Shown here piece by piece: positions 8,550 to 19,175 of a stretch of 64,000 bases of DNA (the stretch's first letter is position 1; every line of letters begins with the position of its first letter). A model generated the notes under the pieces. That model worked only from the letters and a program-made list of their open reading frames with translations. It searched no databases and had not been told where the DNA came from. The position numbers and the translations under genes were made by a program. Origin of the DNA: Elusimicrobiota bacterium (GTDB lineage Bacteria > Elusimicrobiota > UBA8919); the NCBI GenBank assembly GCA_028718185.1, contig JAQUMH010000012.1, forward strand, positions 1 through 64,000, read 5' to 3'.

Positions 8550-9749
8550 ATGTTTAGTGGGGATTATGTTTTTACTTCGGAGTCAGTAACAGAAGGGCAT
8601 CCGGACAAGGTTTGTGACCAGATTTCTGATGCGATTTTGGATGAGGTTTATAGGCAGGACTCGCCGTTAAAGAATAATTTTAGATGTCGAGTTGCTTGTG
8701 AGACATATGTTACTGTAGGGCTTTTAATAGTCGGTGGTGAAATTACTACCAGTGCATATGTTGATGTTCAGGATATAGCAAGAAATGTTATAAAGGGTAT
8801 TGGTTACACTCATATGAAATATGGGTTCAATTATCAAACTTGCGGGATACTTAATGCGATAGGTCGTCAATCACCCGATATTTCACAAGGTGTTGGCAGA
8901 AAAGGAAAAGAAATTGGTGCAGGCGACCAGGGTCTTATGATAGGTTATGCATGCAATGAAACAAAAGAACTTATGCCGCTTCCGATAACACTTGCACAAA
9001 GACTGACAATGCGTCTTGCGGAAGTAAGAAAAAAAAATACATTAAAATATATCGGACCTGATGGCAAATCTCAGGTTACGGTGAAATATATTGACGGGAA
9101 ACCTGTTTCGGTAGAAAAAATAGTTATATCTACTCAGCATACCGAAGATTCGGTTGATAAAAAAACAGGTAATCTTGCCAATTGGGCAAAAGATGATATA
9201 CTTCATACTGTAATTATACCGACTATTCCTAAGAATCTTATGAAAGGATTTAACTTCAAGAAAGATTGTTATATCAACCCGACAGGCAGATTTGTCGTGG
9301 GTGGTCCCCAGTCTGATACTGGTATGACCGGCAGGAAAATAATAGTTGATACATATGGCGGAATGGCGCCTCATGGCGGTGGTGCATTTTCCGGAAAAGA
9401 CCCGACTAAAGTTGACCGTTCGGCTTCTTACATGGCAAGATATATTGCAAAAAATATAGTAGCAGCTGGTCTTGCAGAAAAGTGTATGATACAGCTTGCA
9501 TATGCAATAGGAGTCGCGGAGCCGGTATCAATAATGGTTGATACGCTTGATACGGGCAGTGTTTCTGATGAAAAACTTGAAAAAGCAGTAAGAAAAGTTT
9601 TTCTCTTAACACCGAGAGGAATCATTGATACTCTTAAACTTCATCTTCCTATATATCAGAAAACAGCAGCATATGGTCATTTTGGAAGAGAAGGATTTAC
9701 ATGGGAGAAAACTGACAAAGCAGAGAGATTAAAATCAGAAGTAAGGTGA
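8550..9749 (+). CDS. metK: S-adenosylmethionine synthetase
   Basis: 399 residues, the usual length. The N-terminal [24 protein letters not shown] holds the ATP-binding histidine, [12 protein letters not shown] is the second signature, and [16 protein letters not shown] is the third. It makes AdoMet from methionine and ATP in the cytosol. A GGGGG run 7 bases before the ATG serves as ribosome-binding site. Its partner ahcY lies directly downstream, giving the AdoMet production and AdoHcy recycling steps side by side. No SAM riboswitch was recognised upstream; the leader is an R2 repeat. Confidence 0.98.
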   Translation: MFSGDYVFTSESVTEGHPDKVCDQISDAILDEVYRQDSPLKNNFRCRVACETYVTVGLLIVGGEITTSAYVDVQDIARNVIKGIGYTHMKYGFNYQTCGILNAIGRQSPDISQGVGRKGKEIGAGDQGLMIGYACNETKELMPLPITLAQRLTMRLAEVRKKNTLKYIGPDGKSQVTVKYIDGKPVSVEKIVISTQHTEDSVDKKTGNLANWAKDDILHTVIIPTIPKNLMKGFNFKKDCYINPTGRFVVGGPQSDTGMTGRKIIVDTYGGMAPHGGGAFSGKDPTKVDRSASYMARYIAKNIVAAGLAEKCMIQLAYAIGVAEPVSIMVDTLDTGSVSDEKLEKAVRKVFLLTPRGIIDTLKLHLPIYQKTAAYGHFGREGFTWEKTDKAERLKSEVR

Positions 9750-9791
9750 AGATTCTTGTAAGCAGGATATTACAGGGTATCTATCTAAGGT

Positions 9792-9869
9792 ACACCCCCA
9801 GTTTTGATCCCCCCAGATTTACTAAAAGTAAATCTAAACGGGGGGACAGGCAAAACTAAGCGGGGGTGT
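9792..9869. repeat. Long imperfect hairpin between metK and ahcY
   Basis: ACACCCCC, AGTTTTG, CCCCCC and AGATTTAC on the left are matched in mirror order by GTAAATCT, GGGGGG, CAAAACT and GGGGGTGT on the right. Near-perfect symmetry suggests a MITE-like element or terminator-like RNA. It does not match the SAH or SAM riboswitch layouts I know. Confidence 0.7.
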
Positions 9870-9870
9870 T

Positions 9871-11191
<1,321 letters not shown>

Positions 11192-11198
11192 AAGGCAA

Positions 11199-11285
11199 TT
11201 AAAAAGATTATAAAGATTAAAAGATTTTAAATATTTCATTCTTTTCAATTTTTTAATCTTCCCAATCTTTCTAATCTTTTAATCG
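11199..11285. repeat. AT-rich imperfect inverted repeat after ahcY
   Basis: AAAGATTATAAAGATTAAAAG on the left is matched by CTTTCTAATCTTTTAATCG on the right. It could act as a weak transcription stop for metK-ahcY, but there is no GC-rich stem. Confidence 0.5.
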
Positions 11286-11294
11286 TTTTTCAAG

Positions 11295-11339
11295 TGTGTA
11301 AAAAATCACATTGACAAAATTGATATATTTGTTTATACT
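11295..11339 (+). promoter_or_regulatory. Strong promoter with abutting CRP-like dyad, upstream of the PorV-like gene
   Basis: The -35 TTGACA (11311-11316) and -10 TATACT (11334-11339) are 17 bases apart. Immediately upstream is TGTGT-N6-TCACA (11295-11310), close to the CRP/FNR-family consensus TGTGA-N6-TCACA. Its centre falls near -43 if the start is at about 11346. The same dyad-plus-promoter arrangement precedes the giant gene at 47815. Confidence 0.75.
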
Positions 11340-11369
11340 TCCTATTAGATGGGGATTCAGGGGGTTATT

Positions 11370-13097
11370 ATGAGAAAAAATTTCGCAATAGTTTTTGTAT
11401 TTGCTTTTTTTTGTTTGTTATTTACCGGGTATATTTATTCCGAATCTTTTAAAATCCTTGGGACTAGACCTTTGGGAATGGGTGGCGCATATGTCGCTAT
11501 TGGTGAGGATGCTATTACACAATACTGGAACCCCGCAGGGCTTGGAATTGGAAGAGATGTAGATGTCCAGCTTCCTGTGAATATTCAGGCTGAATTTACA
11601 GGTGATATTCTTGGTTCTGCTAACCGGCTTAGTGATATTGCTGATCAGTTTTCCAGTATTTCCGCTGCCCAAAAAACCGGAAAAGCGATTTCGCTTGACC
11701 AGCTTTCTGCATTTGTTAAAGGAGTTAAGGAATTAGACAATTTGAATGATCCTTCAAAAGGTGTACTTGTTGATTTAGGAGCCGGAGGAAATATTAGAGT
11801 TAGCCATTTTGCATTTTCTGTAAACAATTTTACTTCAATAGGTGCTGACCCGTCAATTGATATTAAAAACCTTGGATTAGGTGCCGGGTCATTTTCACCA
11901 CAGATAAAGAAGTCGGTTTATAAAGCAGAAAGTTATCAAGGTGTTGATTTGGGAAAAATTATAGATGATTTTAATTCCACCTATAAGACAGGTAATAGCG
12001 GAGCAAATATTTATGATACTCCAACCGATGCTTCACTACAAACATCAGCCAACACGCTTGCTGAAGGACTTCTCACAGATATTACAACGAATCTCAAAAA
12101 TCTTAATATTGATACAACAATAACAGCCACTCTTCCGGCAGGACTTACGGTCGAGCAAGCGCTTGCAAATGCGATTGTGAGAGCTGCTACAGATCCGACA
12201 ATAGCAAATCAGCTTGGAACAACAGTACTTACTAAAGAACAAGTAAAAGACTATATTCAACAAATTGAAGATGTCAGGCCTTTAATTGATAGTATTCTTG
12301 GTGGTGCAACTGCCGGTTCTTCATATGCTAATAATAAGTCCAATCTTACTGTTCGCGGTGCTTCAACATTTGAGGCATCATTGGGTTATGGTATGAAAGT
12401 TCCGCGTGTTCAATCAACAGCAGTTTTAAACGGAATTTTAAAAGGGCTTTATGCCGGCATAAATGTGAAATATATTAAAGGTTATGTCGGTTATGTAAAG
12501 GTTGGTGTGCTTAATCAAGATAATGTTGATTTATGGAAAGATTTTAGTGACAATCAGAGAACTTCAAATGCTATAGGTGTTGATTTAGGATTTTTGCTTC
12601 AGAAGAAATTTTTTAATAAGAAAACAAATTTTGGGCTTTTAATAAGAAATTTAAATAGTCCTACCTTTGACCAGCCGGTAAAAGCAATTAATGATGGTGA
12701 AGGTTCAAAGTATAAAATTGACCCGCAAATCCGCGGAGGAATTGCTGTTTGGCCGTTTAACTGGTGGAGTATTTCAACTGATTTGGATTTAACAGAAAAC
12801 TCGACACCGCTTCCCGGTTATAATTCACAGTTATGGGGGCTTGGAACTGAATTAAACATTTTAAATAAATCATGGTTTAATTTAGCTTTGCGTACTGGTG
12901 TTATGAAAAATATTGCTGAGTCATCTGCAAAACTTGCTTACACCGGAGGTTTTGGATTAAATATTGCACATTTTGTAATTGATGTCGGTGGTGCAATGTC
13001 ATCTGATATGGTTGATATTGGTCAGAAAGTTTCTGGTTCAAGCACAAAAGTCCCGGCAGCAGCTTCTGCAGCATTAACAATTTCATTTGATTTTTAA
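11370..13097 (+). CDS. PorV/PorQ-like outer membrane barrel protein
   Basis: 575 residues from the ATG at 11370, chosen because GGGG(G) lies just before it and a clean signal peptide (about residues 1-25) follows; an ATG at 11349 would lengthen it without any ribosome site. After the signal comes LGMGGAYVAIGEDAITQYWNPAGLG (residues about 35-59), the hallmark of the UPF0164/PorV family, whose FadL-like barrels shuttle type IX secretion substrates at the outer membrane. The remainder alternates short beta strands and ends in SFDF, a barrel-type aromatic C terminus. A non-homologous insert at about residues 185-310 is rich in Asn, Thr and Ala. It is followed by a secreted protease with a sorting-like tail, fitting the role. 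Confidence 0.82.
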   Translation: MRKNFAIVFVFAFFCLLFTGYIYSESFKILGTRPLGMGGAYVAIGEDAITQYWNPAGLGIGRDVDVQLPVNIQAEFTGDILGSANRLSDIADQFSSISAAQKTGKAISLDQLSAFVKGVKELDNLNDPSKGVLVDLGAGGNIRVSHFAFSVNNFTSIGADPSIDIKNLGLGAGSFSPQIKKSVYKAESYQGVDLGKIIDDFNSTYKTGNSGANIYDTPTDASLQTSANTLAEGLLTDITTNLKNLNIDTTITATLPAGLTVEQALANAIVRAATDPTIANQLGTTVLTKEQVKDYIQQIEDVRPLIDSILGGATAGSSYANNKSNLTVRGASTFEASLGYGMKVPRVQSTAVLNGILKGLYAGINVKYIKGYVGYVKVGVLNQDNVDLWKDFSDNQRTSNAIGVDLGFLLQKKFFNKKTNFGLLIRNLNSPTFDQPVKAINDGEGSKYKIDPQIRGGIAVWPFNWWSISTDLDLTENSTPLPGYNSQLWGLGTELNILNKSWFNLALRTGVMKNIAESSAKLAYTGGFGLNIAHFVIDVGGAMSSDMVDIGQKVSGSSTKVPAAASAALTISFDF

Positions 13098-13143
13098 TAT
13101 AAAGTATTATAGTTTATTCATGTCCAAAATAATGTTATTAATA

Positions 13144-13167
13144 ACTTACTAACAATTGTTAGTAAGT
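13144..13167. promoter_or_regulatory. Perfect 24-base palindrome upstream of the M6 protease
   Basis: ACTTACTAACAA is followed at once by its exact reverse complement. A further half-unit (GTTAGTAA) follows at about 13169. It could be an operator for a dimeric regulator or a leftover of tandem-unit repeats; neither is proven. Confidence 0.4.
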
Positions 13168-13216
13168 ATGTTAGTAACCTGTGCAGTTAAGTCGCATATC
13201 TTATTATAAACAACGT

Positions 13217-15130
13217 ATGAAAAAAACTTCTACTTTTTTAATCTTGCATCTTTCTTCTTTCATCTTGTTTCTTGCCTCTTCCCTTTACGCTGTGCCTCAT
13301 ATTAATGGAAAAAATCCCGGACCAAAAGAATATGTGCATCAACATCCCGATATAAAAATACTTAAAGAAACAGGTTTATCACAGCAAGTGATTGCAAAAA
13401 CTATAGGAACAACCGGAACAAGAAAAATTGCTGTAATTTTGGTTGATTTGGAACCCAATGGTGTAAATACATCAGGTAATGAAACAATGACTAACGAAGA
13501 TAAAATTGGTTTTAACGATACGCTTTCATTTCTTAAAAACTTTTATAAAGAAGCGTCATATAGTCTTCTGGATATTGAATTTACATTTTTTTATTATTCA
13601 ATAAAAGATTCAGTGGCAAAATCGACGCCAACTTTAGAAGGAATATATAACGAAATGCCATTTCCACTTTCCAGGACTATGTCGTATTATGGAGAGGATA
13701 CAGATGCATCACTATCTCAACTCATAATAGATGCATTGCGAGAAGTGAATAATTATCCTGACGGTCCTGTTATTGTTTCATATCCGGAGTACGATGGTGT
13801 CATGGTTGCACATGCCGGTTATGGAAATGAAACAACACAAAATTCCGGTGATATATGGTCGGCATATGTCGGTCCTTTTACAGAAACAAATGGTTTTACG
13901 GAAGGTATAAATGTCCCGGCAAAAGAATTGGATGCAAGTTCTATCGGTGTTACATGTCACGAATTTGGACATTACTTGGGTCTTTGGGATTTGTATTCAA
14001 CAGGAATTAGCAGATATTCTCAGGTTGGGTACTGGTCTCTAATGGATTATGGGGTTTGGGTTAATAATGGATATAACCCTACACAGCCTTCTGCATGGGA
14101 AAAATACAAACTTGGATGGCTTACACCGACTGAAATCTCTGATGGGACTTATTATCTTACCTCATATACGTTCGAGATATCGTCATCTTCAGTTTATAGA
14201 TTAAAAACAATAAATTCTGAAACAGAGTATTTCATTTTATGTAATACATCCACTTCTACATATTCTACTAAATTACCGGGTTCCGGACTTTTAATTTGGC
14301 ATATTGATGAAGGAACTATTGAGGGAACAACATTTGCTGAAAGAGCAGCAAATAACTCACTAAATAACTATGCACACAGAACAGTTGATGTTGAAGAGGC
14401 TGATGACACGGACCCTTCGACAAATTATGGTGATTCAACTGATATCTGGCCTGGAACAAGAGAGATTTTTTGTTCACCTTATGCGAATAATTACGATGGG
14501 CAGGAGAATATGTTAAGGGTTTATGATATTTCGAATGATGTGCAAAGCTCCAATTTCACAGTTGCCTATAAACCGTTTATTAGGGGATATATAAAAGATA
14601 GTGCCGGAAGAGGTATTCAGGACGTTGGTGTTACATTGTCCGGGACAATAGTTGATTATACAACAACTAATACTGATGGTTATTATATTTTCTCAGATTT
14701 AGAAAATGGTCCATATACGATTACACCCGCATTAACTAACTGGAAATTTTTGCCTGGAAATATAACTGCAACAATCACTAAATTACCTTTAAGTAATAAC
14801 GATTTTATAGGAATTGCAAATGTTAGTTATTTAAATTTGATAGATAAGCCGAATAATATTAAGCCCATTAATAATCTTTTTGTTCCGGGAGCAGAAAAAA
14901 CTACCATCTATTATAAAACATCAAATGATGGCAATGTTACCGTTAAAATTTATACACTGGATGGGCGGTTTATAAAGACCCTTGTAAGTGAATATATTTC
15001 TGCAGGAACATATTTTATTGGTTGGGATGGTAAAAATTCTGATAATAATACTGTTGCCTCTGGAATTTACCTTATTCATATAACAGCACCTGGCTACAAA
15101 GAAACTAAAAAAATATGTGTTATAAGATAG
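13217..15130 (+). CDS. Secreted M6-type metalloprotease with C-terminal sorting-like domain
   Basis: 637 residues from the ATG at 13217, which gives a proper signal peptide; an ATG at 13181 is possible. The zinc site HEFGHYLGLWD (His248, Glu249, His252, Asp258) and the met-turn SLMDYG (Met276) identify an M6 (immune inhibitor A-like) peptidase. A carboxypeptidase-regulatory-like beta domain (about residues 455-530) follows, and then a C-terminal FlgD-Ig/type-A CTD-like domain ending in SGIYLIH and KKICVIR. Such tails direct proteins through the type IX system in Bacteroidota. It lies between two PorV-like genes, supporting export to the surface. Substrates are unknown. Confidence 0.87.
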   Translation: MKKTSTFLILHLSSFILFLASSLYAVPHINGKNPGPKEYVHQHPDIKILKETGLSQQVIAKTIGTTGTRKIAVILVDLEPNGVNTSGNETMTNEDKIGFNDTLSFLKNFYKEASYSLLDIEFTFFYYSIKDSVAKSTPTLEGIYNEMPFPLSRTMSYYGEDTDASLSQLIIDALREVNNYPDGPVIVSYPEYDGVMVAHAGYGNETTQNSGDIWSAYVGPFTETNGFTEGINVPAKELDASSIGVTCHEFGHYLGLWDLYSTGISRYSQVGYWSLMDYGVWVNNGYNPTQPSAWEKYKLGWLTPTEISDGTYYLTSYTFEISSSSVYRLKTINSETEYFILCNTSTSTYSTKLPGSGLLIWHIDEGTIEGTTFAERAANNSLNNYAHRTVDVEEADDTDPSTNYGDSTDIWPGTREIFCSPYANNYDGQENMLRVYDISNDVQSSNFTVAYKPFIRGYIKDSAGRGIQDVGVTLSGTIVDYTTTNTDGYYIFSDLENGPYTITPALTNWKFLPGNITATITKLPLSNNDFIGIANVSYLNLIDKPNNIKPINNLFVPGAEKTTIYYKTSNDGNVTVKIYTLDGRFIKTLVSEYISAGTYFIGWDGKNSDNNTVASGIYLIHITAPGYKETKKICVIR

Positions 15131-15255
15131 GAAAAATAGTTAATAGTTTTATAGTTCATAGTTCATAGCAAAGAGAAATAACATGAAGAAAAATCCATTA
15201 TTAATATTATTGTTTTTAACTATGAACTATGAACTATTTACTCTGAACTATCTTT
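15131..15255. repeat. TATGAAC-type microrepeats around the start of the PorV-CsgG gene
   Basis: AGTTCATAGTTCATAG before the gene is inverted against CTATGAACTATGAACT inside it. The right arm encodes MNYEL within the signal peptide of the next protein. Confidence 0.7.
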
Positions 15256-16658
15256 ATGCTTCTGCCGTAGGTACAACTGCGGGTATAATAATGATGCAAC
15301 CTGTGGGTGTGAGACAAATGGCTCTTGGTGGTTGTGGCACATCTTTAGATGAAGATATTTATACGCTGTATTTTAATCCCGCTGGTCTTGCTTCTATTTC
15401 AAGAAAGCAAATATCTTCATTTTTTACTAGCGGATTAAGTGATGATTATAAAGCTTCAGTTATTTATAATCAACCGTTATTAACTAGAAAAAGATCTAGT
15501 ATTGCTTTTGGAGTTTTACATCTGAATGGCGGCAAAATTGAAATAAATTATATAGATGGCACGTCGAAAAGTGCTGTTTCCCAATCTGACTTTATGGCTA
15601 CTATTGGTTGGGGATGGTATTTATCGGAAGACTTTTCAATGGGATATAATATAAAATGTTTATCAACAAGACTTGTAGAAGAATATAATGCTTCCGCAGC
15701 AGCTTTGGATACGGGTATGCTATTAAGAAGTAAAAACAAGAGGCTGCATTTTGGTCTTTCGGTTCAAAATTATGGTACGTCAATAAAATATAGGAGCAAA
15801 GGTGAATCACTACCGTTCCTTGTTCGTAGCGGTTTGTCTTATAATCTGCCTATTAGTAATAATAATTCATTGCTTGCTGTTGCAGACAGTTTTGATTTGA
15901 TTAAAGAAGAAGGTATCTATAGTTCAGTCGGACTCGAATATTCTCTTTATGAAAGATATTTTTTGAGAGGCGGTCTAAAAATTCTGCCTGATAGAAACAA
16001 TTATACCTTAGGTTTGGGATTTAGATTTTATGACAGGTTTTCGGTTGACTTTGCTACCGAACTTAACAGTATTAGTAATCCATATCAGGTTTCTTTTTTG
16101 ATGAGATTTGGCGGGGAAGAATCAGAACAAGAAAATGAAGAAAGTCGGTTGAAAAAAGTACAAGAAGCAATGATAAAGCAAAAGTTTAGAAGTAAGAAAA
16201 GTAAGTTGGAAGAACAGAAAATCAATGAATTGCAGAAAGGTAATATTATAAATATCGCAGTTGCTAACTTCGAAGGGAATAATGTTTCTCAATCAGATGC
16301 TTCTATTGTTGATGATTTCTTAAGGATAGAACTTGAAAAATTAAGTACCCTAATAAAACCTGGTACCTATAATTTAATCGGAAAAGCAGATATGGATAAA
16401 ATACTTGCAGAAGCAGCTTTTCAACGGTTAGGCTGTGCTACTCCTGATTGTGCAGTTCAAATAGGGAAAATTTTAAATGCACAGCAGATTATTATCGGTA
16501 ATCTTTCAAAACTTATAGATACTTATTTGATAACAGTGAATCTTGTTGATGTTGAAACAGGAAGTATATTAAAATCAGAAAACGTTAAAGCATATTCCGC
16601 AGAAGAACTTAACGACGCATGTAAAATTCTTGCCAATCTTATTCTATTTTCAAAATAA
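15183..16658 (+). CDS. PorV-like barrel fused to a CsgG-like domain
   Basis: 491 residues. A signal peptide (about 1-27, part of it repeat-encoded) precedes the PorV-type motif LGGCGTSLDEDIYTLYFNPAGL (about residues 47-70) and a barrel of about 300 residues ending in VSFLMRFGGE. A charged, coiled linker (about 315-350) leads to a C-terminal domain of about 140 residues (INIAVANFEGN, LIGKADMDKIL, GCATPDCAVQIGKIL, QIIIGNLSKL). This looks like the CsgG/TolB-like domain used in outer-membrane assembly lipoproteins. A role in export or surface anchoring is inferred. The last 20 bases overlap the 3' end of lptG on the other strand. Confidence 0.75.
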   Translation: MKKNPLLILLFLTMNYELFTLNYLYASAVGTTAGIIMMQPVGVRQMALGGCGTSLDEDIYTLYFNPAGLASISRKQISSFFTSGLSDDYKASVIYNQPLLTRKRSSIAFGVLHLNGGKIEINYIDGTSKSAVSQSDFMATIGWGWYLSEDFSMGYNIKCLSTRLVEEYNASAAALDTGMLLRSKNKRLHFGLSVQNYGTSIKYRSKGESLPFLVRSGLSYNLPISNNNSLLAVADSFDLIKEEGIYSSVGLEYSLYERYFLRGGLKILPDRNNYTLGLGFRFYDRFSVDFATELNSISNPYQVSFLMRFGGEESEQENEESRLKKVQEAMIKQKFRSKKSKLEEQKINELQKGNIINIAVANFEGNNVSQSDASIVDDFLRIELEKLSTLIKPGTYNLIGKADMDKILAEAAFQRLGCATPDCAVQIGKILNAQQIIIGNLSKLIDTYLITVNLVDVETGSILKSENVKAYSAEELNDACKILANLILFSK

Positions 16659-17706
16659 GGAAAACCGCGACAGACGTAAAGATTATATTAGAAAGCCATG
16701 ATGCAAGTAATGGTGAAAGGGTCTGGTTAAGTCCCATAGCTTGCCCTAACGATACTCCTCCCCAATAAAGAAACCCGACAAATATAGCTACGGCAAATGA
16801 GAATATTTTTGCAGTTTTTGCCATTTTTATTGCAAAAGGGATTCCTAAAAGCAACATTGTCAAAATAGATACAGGTCTCGCAAGCTTTGAATATTTAAAA
16901 ACCATTTCCTGGTGTGACGGGATTCCGGATTTTTTAAGTCGTACAATCAGGTCGGATATTTCCCTATAAGACAGTTCGTCAGGGTCTTTCTTAATATTAA
17001 TAAATTCCGACGGTTTTTTATTAAACGGGATTTTTTTTGCAGTGAACTTTTTTATTGTAAAATTACCGTTATAAAAGTCACATATTGTAGTGTCAGTAAT
17101 CTCCAGCCATCCGTCTTTCCACTTCGCTTCTTTAGCGGTTATTTTTTGCTTTAAATTCATTTTGTCATCAAGCTCAAGTAGAATAAGCCCAGAAATCTTT
17201 TCGTTGTTACCATCAATCATTTTTGCTGAAAATATTTTGTCTTTTTCAATCTGGACAACATTAAATCCTTCATTTGTTTGATATTTCTGTTTTTTTATAT
17301 CATATTTCCAAATTTGAGTGAATTTCTTGTTTGAATTTATCAATACGGTATTATTAAAAAAAATAAAGATAATGGTAAATAAAATACCTGCAAAAATTAT
17401 TGATGATACTATTCTTAAGATACTGCATCCCGAAGTTCTTAATGCAGTAATTTCATTATTTCTTGCTAAATCACCTACAGAAAAAAGTGTAGCTAAAAGT
17501 ATTGCCACCGGAAAGATTAGAGAAAGCCAATTAGGAAACGAGTAAAGAAGTGATAAGAAGAATGAAGACAACGATGCATTTAATTTAAAAATTATGTACA
17601 GGCGGTCAAAAATATATGTTATGCATATAATGAATGAAAAAACTGCGACCGAAATGGCCAGTGATTTGGAAAAAGTAATTGTTAAATATTTATCTATAAT
17701 TTTCAT
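16639..17706 (-). CDS. lptG: LPS export permease LptG (YjgP/YjgQ family)
   Basis: 355 residues with three membrane helices at the N-terminal side, a periplasmic beta-jellyroll region (about 120-260) and three helices at the C-terminal side, the standard LptF/G layout. With LptF and the ATPase LptB (not in this window) it extracts lipopolysaccharide from the inner membrane and pushes it along the Lpt bridge. It starts 12 bases after the stop of the first permease gene. By the usual gene order this second one is lptG, though F and G are hard to tell apart by eye. It converges on the PorV-CsgG gene with a 20-base overlap of coding ends. Confidence 0.88.
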   Translation of the reverse strand: MKIIDKYLTITFSKSLAISVAVFSFIICITYIFDRLYIIFKLNASLSSFFLSLLYSFPNWLSLIFPVAILLATLFSVGDLARNNEITALRTSGCSILRIVSSIIFAGILFTIIFIFFNNTVLINSNKKFTQIWKYDIKKQKYQTNEGFNVVQIEKDKIFSAKMIDGNNEKISGLILLELDDKMNLKQKITAKEAKWKDGWLEITDTTICDFYNGNFTIKKFTAKKIPFNKKPSEFINIKKDPDELSYREISDLIVRLKKSGIPSHQEMVFKYSKLARPVSILTMLLLGIPFAIKMAKTAKIFSFAVAIFVGFLYWGGVSLGQAMGLNQTLSPLLASWLSNIIFTSVAVFLILKIE

Positions 17707-17718
17707 ACAATTTAATAA

Positions 17719-18807
17719 TTATTTTTTAATTAATTTTAGTGTCAGTAAAGCGCCTATTATTCCAAATGTAAAGTTTGGGAACCATACTGCAGCCACTGGA
17801 TTTATGAAACCCTTTTGACCCATAGTAGTCCCTGCTATTAAAAGCGTGTAATAGGCAAATATAATTGCGATAATAGATGTAATTCCAAAGCTCTTTGCTC
17901 TTTTTTTATAAAGTAATGACAGGGGAATTGATACAAATATAAGTATAAAACCAGCGCAAGCCAGGGCGATTCGCAAATGGAATTCAGTAATATATAAATT
18001 TTTCAATTCGGGCGCAACCGTTTTGAGTTTTTTTAATAAATCCTTTGATTTTAATTCTCGTATGCTAACCTCTCTGTTTGCTAGGAAATCTGTATTGTTG
18101 TTTACTGCGAGTACCATTTCATTGGTTAAAAAATTGCAAACGCTAAAATCTCCGATTCTCTTAGAATTCTCCTGAAAAGTCATACCATTGTTTAAACGGA
18201 ATAAGAATCCTTTTTCCTCCGCTATAACCATTTCCGCACTTTTTGCTGTTGTTATTGTAGGGAGTCCCTCCTCCCACTTGTAAATTAACACACCTTTAAG
18301 GGTATTATCTTTTTGGATTTTTTTTACGTAGATATCATAATTTTGGATTTGAATAAAATTTTTCTCAGAGAACTGCGTAACAGGGTTTTTATAAAGTATG
18401 GGGTAATAAAGTTTTTTAAATTTTGAATTTGCTTGCGGCGCTAATGTGGAATTTACATGAAACATAAGTAAGGACAATAAAAATGAAATTACTGCAACTG
18501 GTTTTATAATTGAGGTGGTTGCTATGCCTGCGGTTCGTATTGCAGTTATTTCATTGTCTTCATTCATGCGGCTGAAAAGCAAAACACTGCCGGAAAATAT
18601 TGATATAGGAACCGAAAACATAAAAAGCGAAGATAGCAGATATAAAAATAATTTTAAAGTATCTAGAAAATTTACACCTTTGTTTAAAACTAAATCAGCA
18701 AGAAAATCAAAAATCTGATCCATAAGTAATATTAAGGTAAATACTGAAAGTGAAGTAAGGAATTTTGGTAAAAATTCTTTGATAATATATCGGTCAATTA
18801 TTTTCAT
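17719..18807 (-). CDS. lptF: LPS export permease LptF (YjgP/YjgQ family)
   Basis: 362 residues, opening MKIIDRYIIKEFL as is usual for this family, with six membrane helices split 3+3 around a periplasmic jellyroll (LPTITTAKSAEM, FLFRLNNGMTFQ). The role is shared with LptG in lipopolysaccharide transport, and its presence implies an LPS-type outer leaflet. It is the first gene of a two-gene minus-strand operon. Confidence 0.88.
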   Translation of the reverse strand: MKIIDRYIIKEFLPKFLTSLSVFTLILLMDQIFDFLADLVLNKGVNFLDTLKLFLYLLSSLFMFSVPISIFSGSVLLFSRMNEDNEITAIRTAGIATTSIIKPVAVISFLLSLLMFHVNSTLAPQANSKFKKLYYPILYKNPVTQFSEKNFIQIQNYDIYVKKIQKDNTLKGVLIYKWEEGLPTITTAKSAEMVIAEEKGFLFRLNNGMTFQENSKRIGDFSVCNFLTNEMVLAVNNNTDFLANREVSIRELKSKDLLKKLKTVAPELKNLYITEFHLRIALACAGFILIFVSIPLSLLYKKRAKSFGITSIIAIIFAYYTLLIAGTTMGQKGFINPVAAVWFPNFTFGIIGALLTLKLIKK

Positions 18808-18906
18808 AGACGCAGATAGCGGCGGATTTTTAAAGTATCGCTGATGACCGCTGATTTATATCCGCAGTCATCCGTACCTTACATTTGCGGCTATCTACGT
18901 CTATTA
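18808..18906. repeat. R7 inverted repeat in the divergent lptF / SprA-like region
   Basis: The AGACGCAGATAGC arm is inverted against GCTATCTACGTCT, with GCTGATGACCGCTG and CCGCAGTCATCCG in the middle. It occupies the first third of the 368-base region between the divergent genes (18808-19175). The rest holds a CCCGCCA/TGGCGGG repeat and a possible promoter. Confidence 0.75.
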
Positions 18907-19010
18907 TATATAAAGTATTTGATAGAATCAAGTCTATTTTTTTTGAGTCCCTAACTGAAGGTTAGGGACATAAAAGGGTGTTATAGGAAATCCGCCAAAG
19001 TATCAGTGCT

Positions 19011-19050
19011 TGCCCGCCAAAGCAGTAGTGGCGGGGCGGAGCGGGGGCGG
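19011..19050. repeat. R5 GC-rich hairpin repeat (GCCCGCCA / TGGCGGG)
   Basis: GCCCGCCAAAG and GTGGCGGGGCGG form a short GC-rich inverted repeat that stands out from the AT-rich surroundings. Related pieces lie at 33080-33110 and 47764-47790. Confidence 0.65.
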
Positions 19051-19067
19051 GTCCATATAAATTTATA

Positions 19068-19096
19068 TTGTTAAATTGAATATTATTTGCTAAAAT
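19068..19096 (+). promoter_or_regulatory. Possible promoter for the SprA-like gene
   Basis: TTGTTA (19068-19073) and TAAAAT (19091-19096) are 17 bases apart, which would put the transcript start near 19103. Confidence 0.4.
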
Positions 19097-19175
19097 ACTA
19101 TAAGTAGAGAACTGTCTTAATTTTATGCCGGTATCTGGTGTATTTGTGCAAAACATATTAAAAAAATATTTATTA

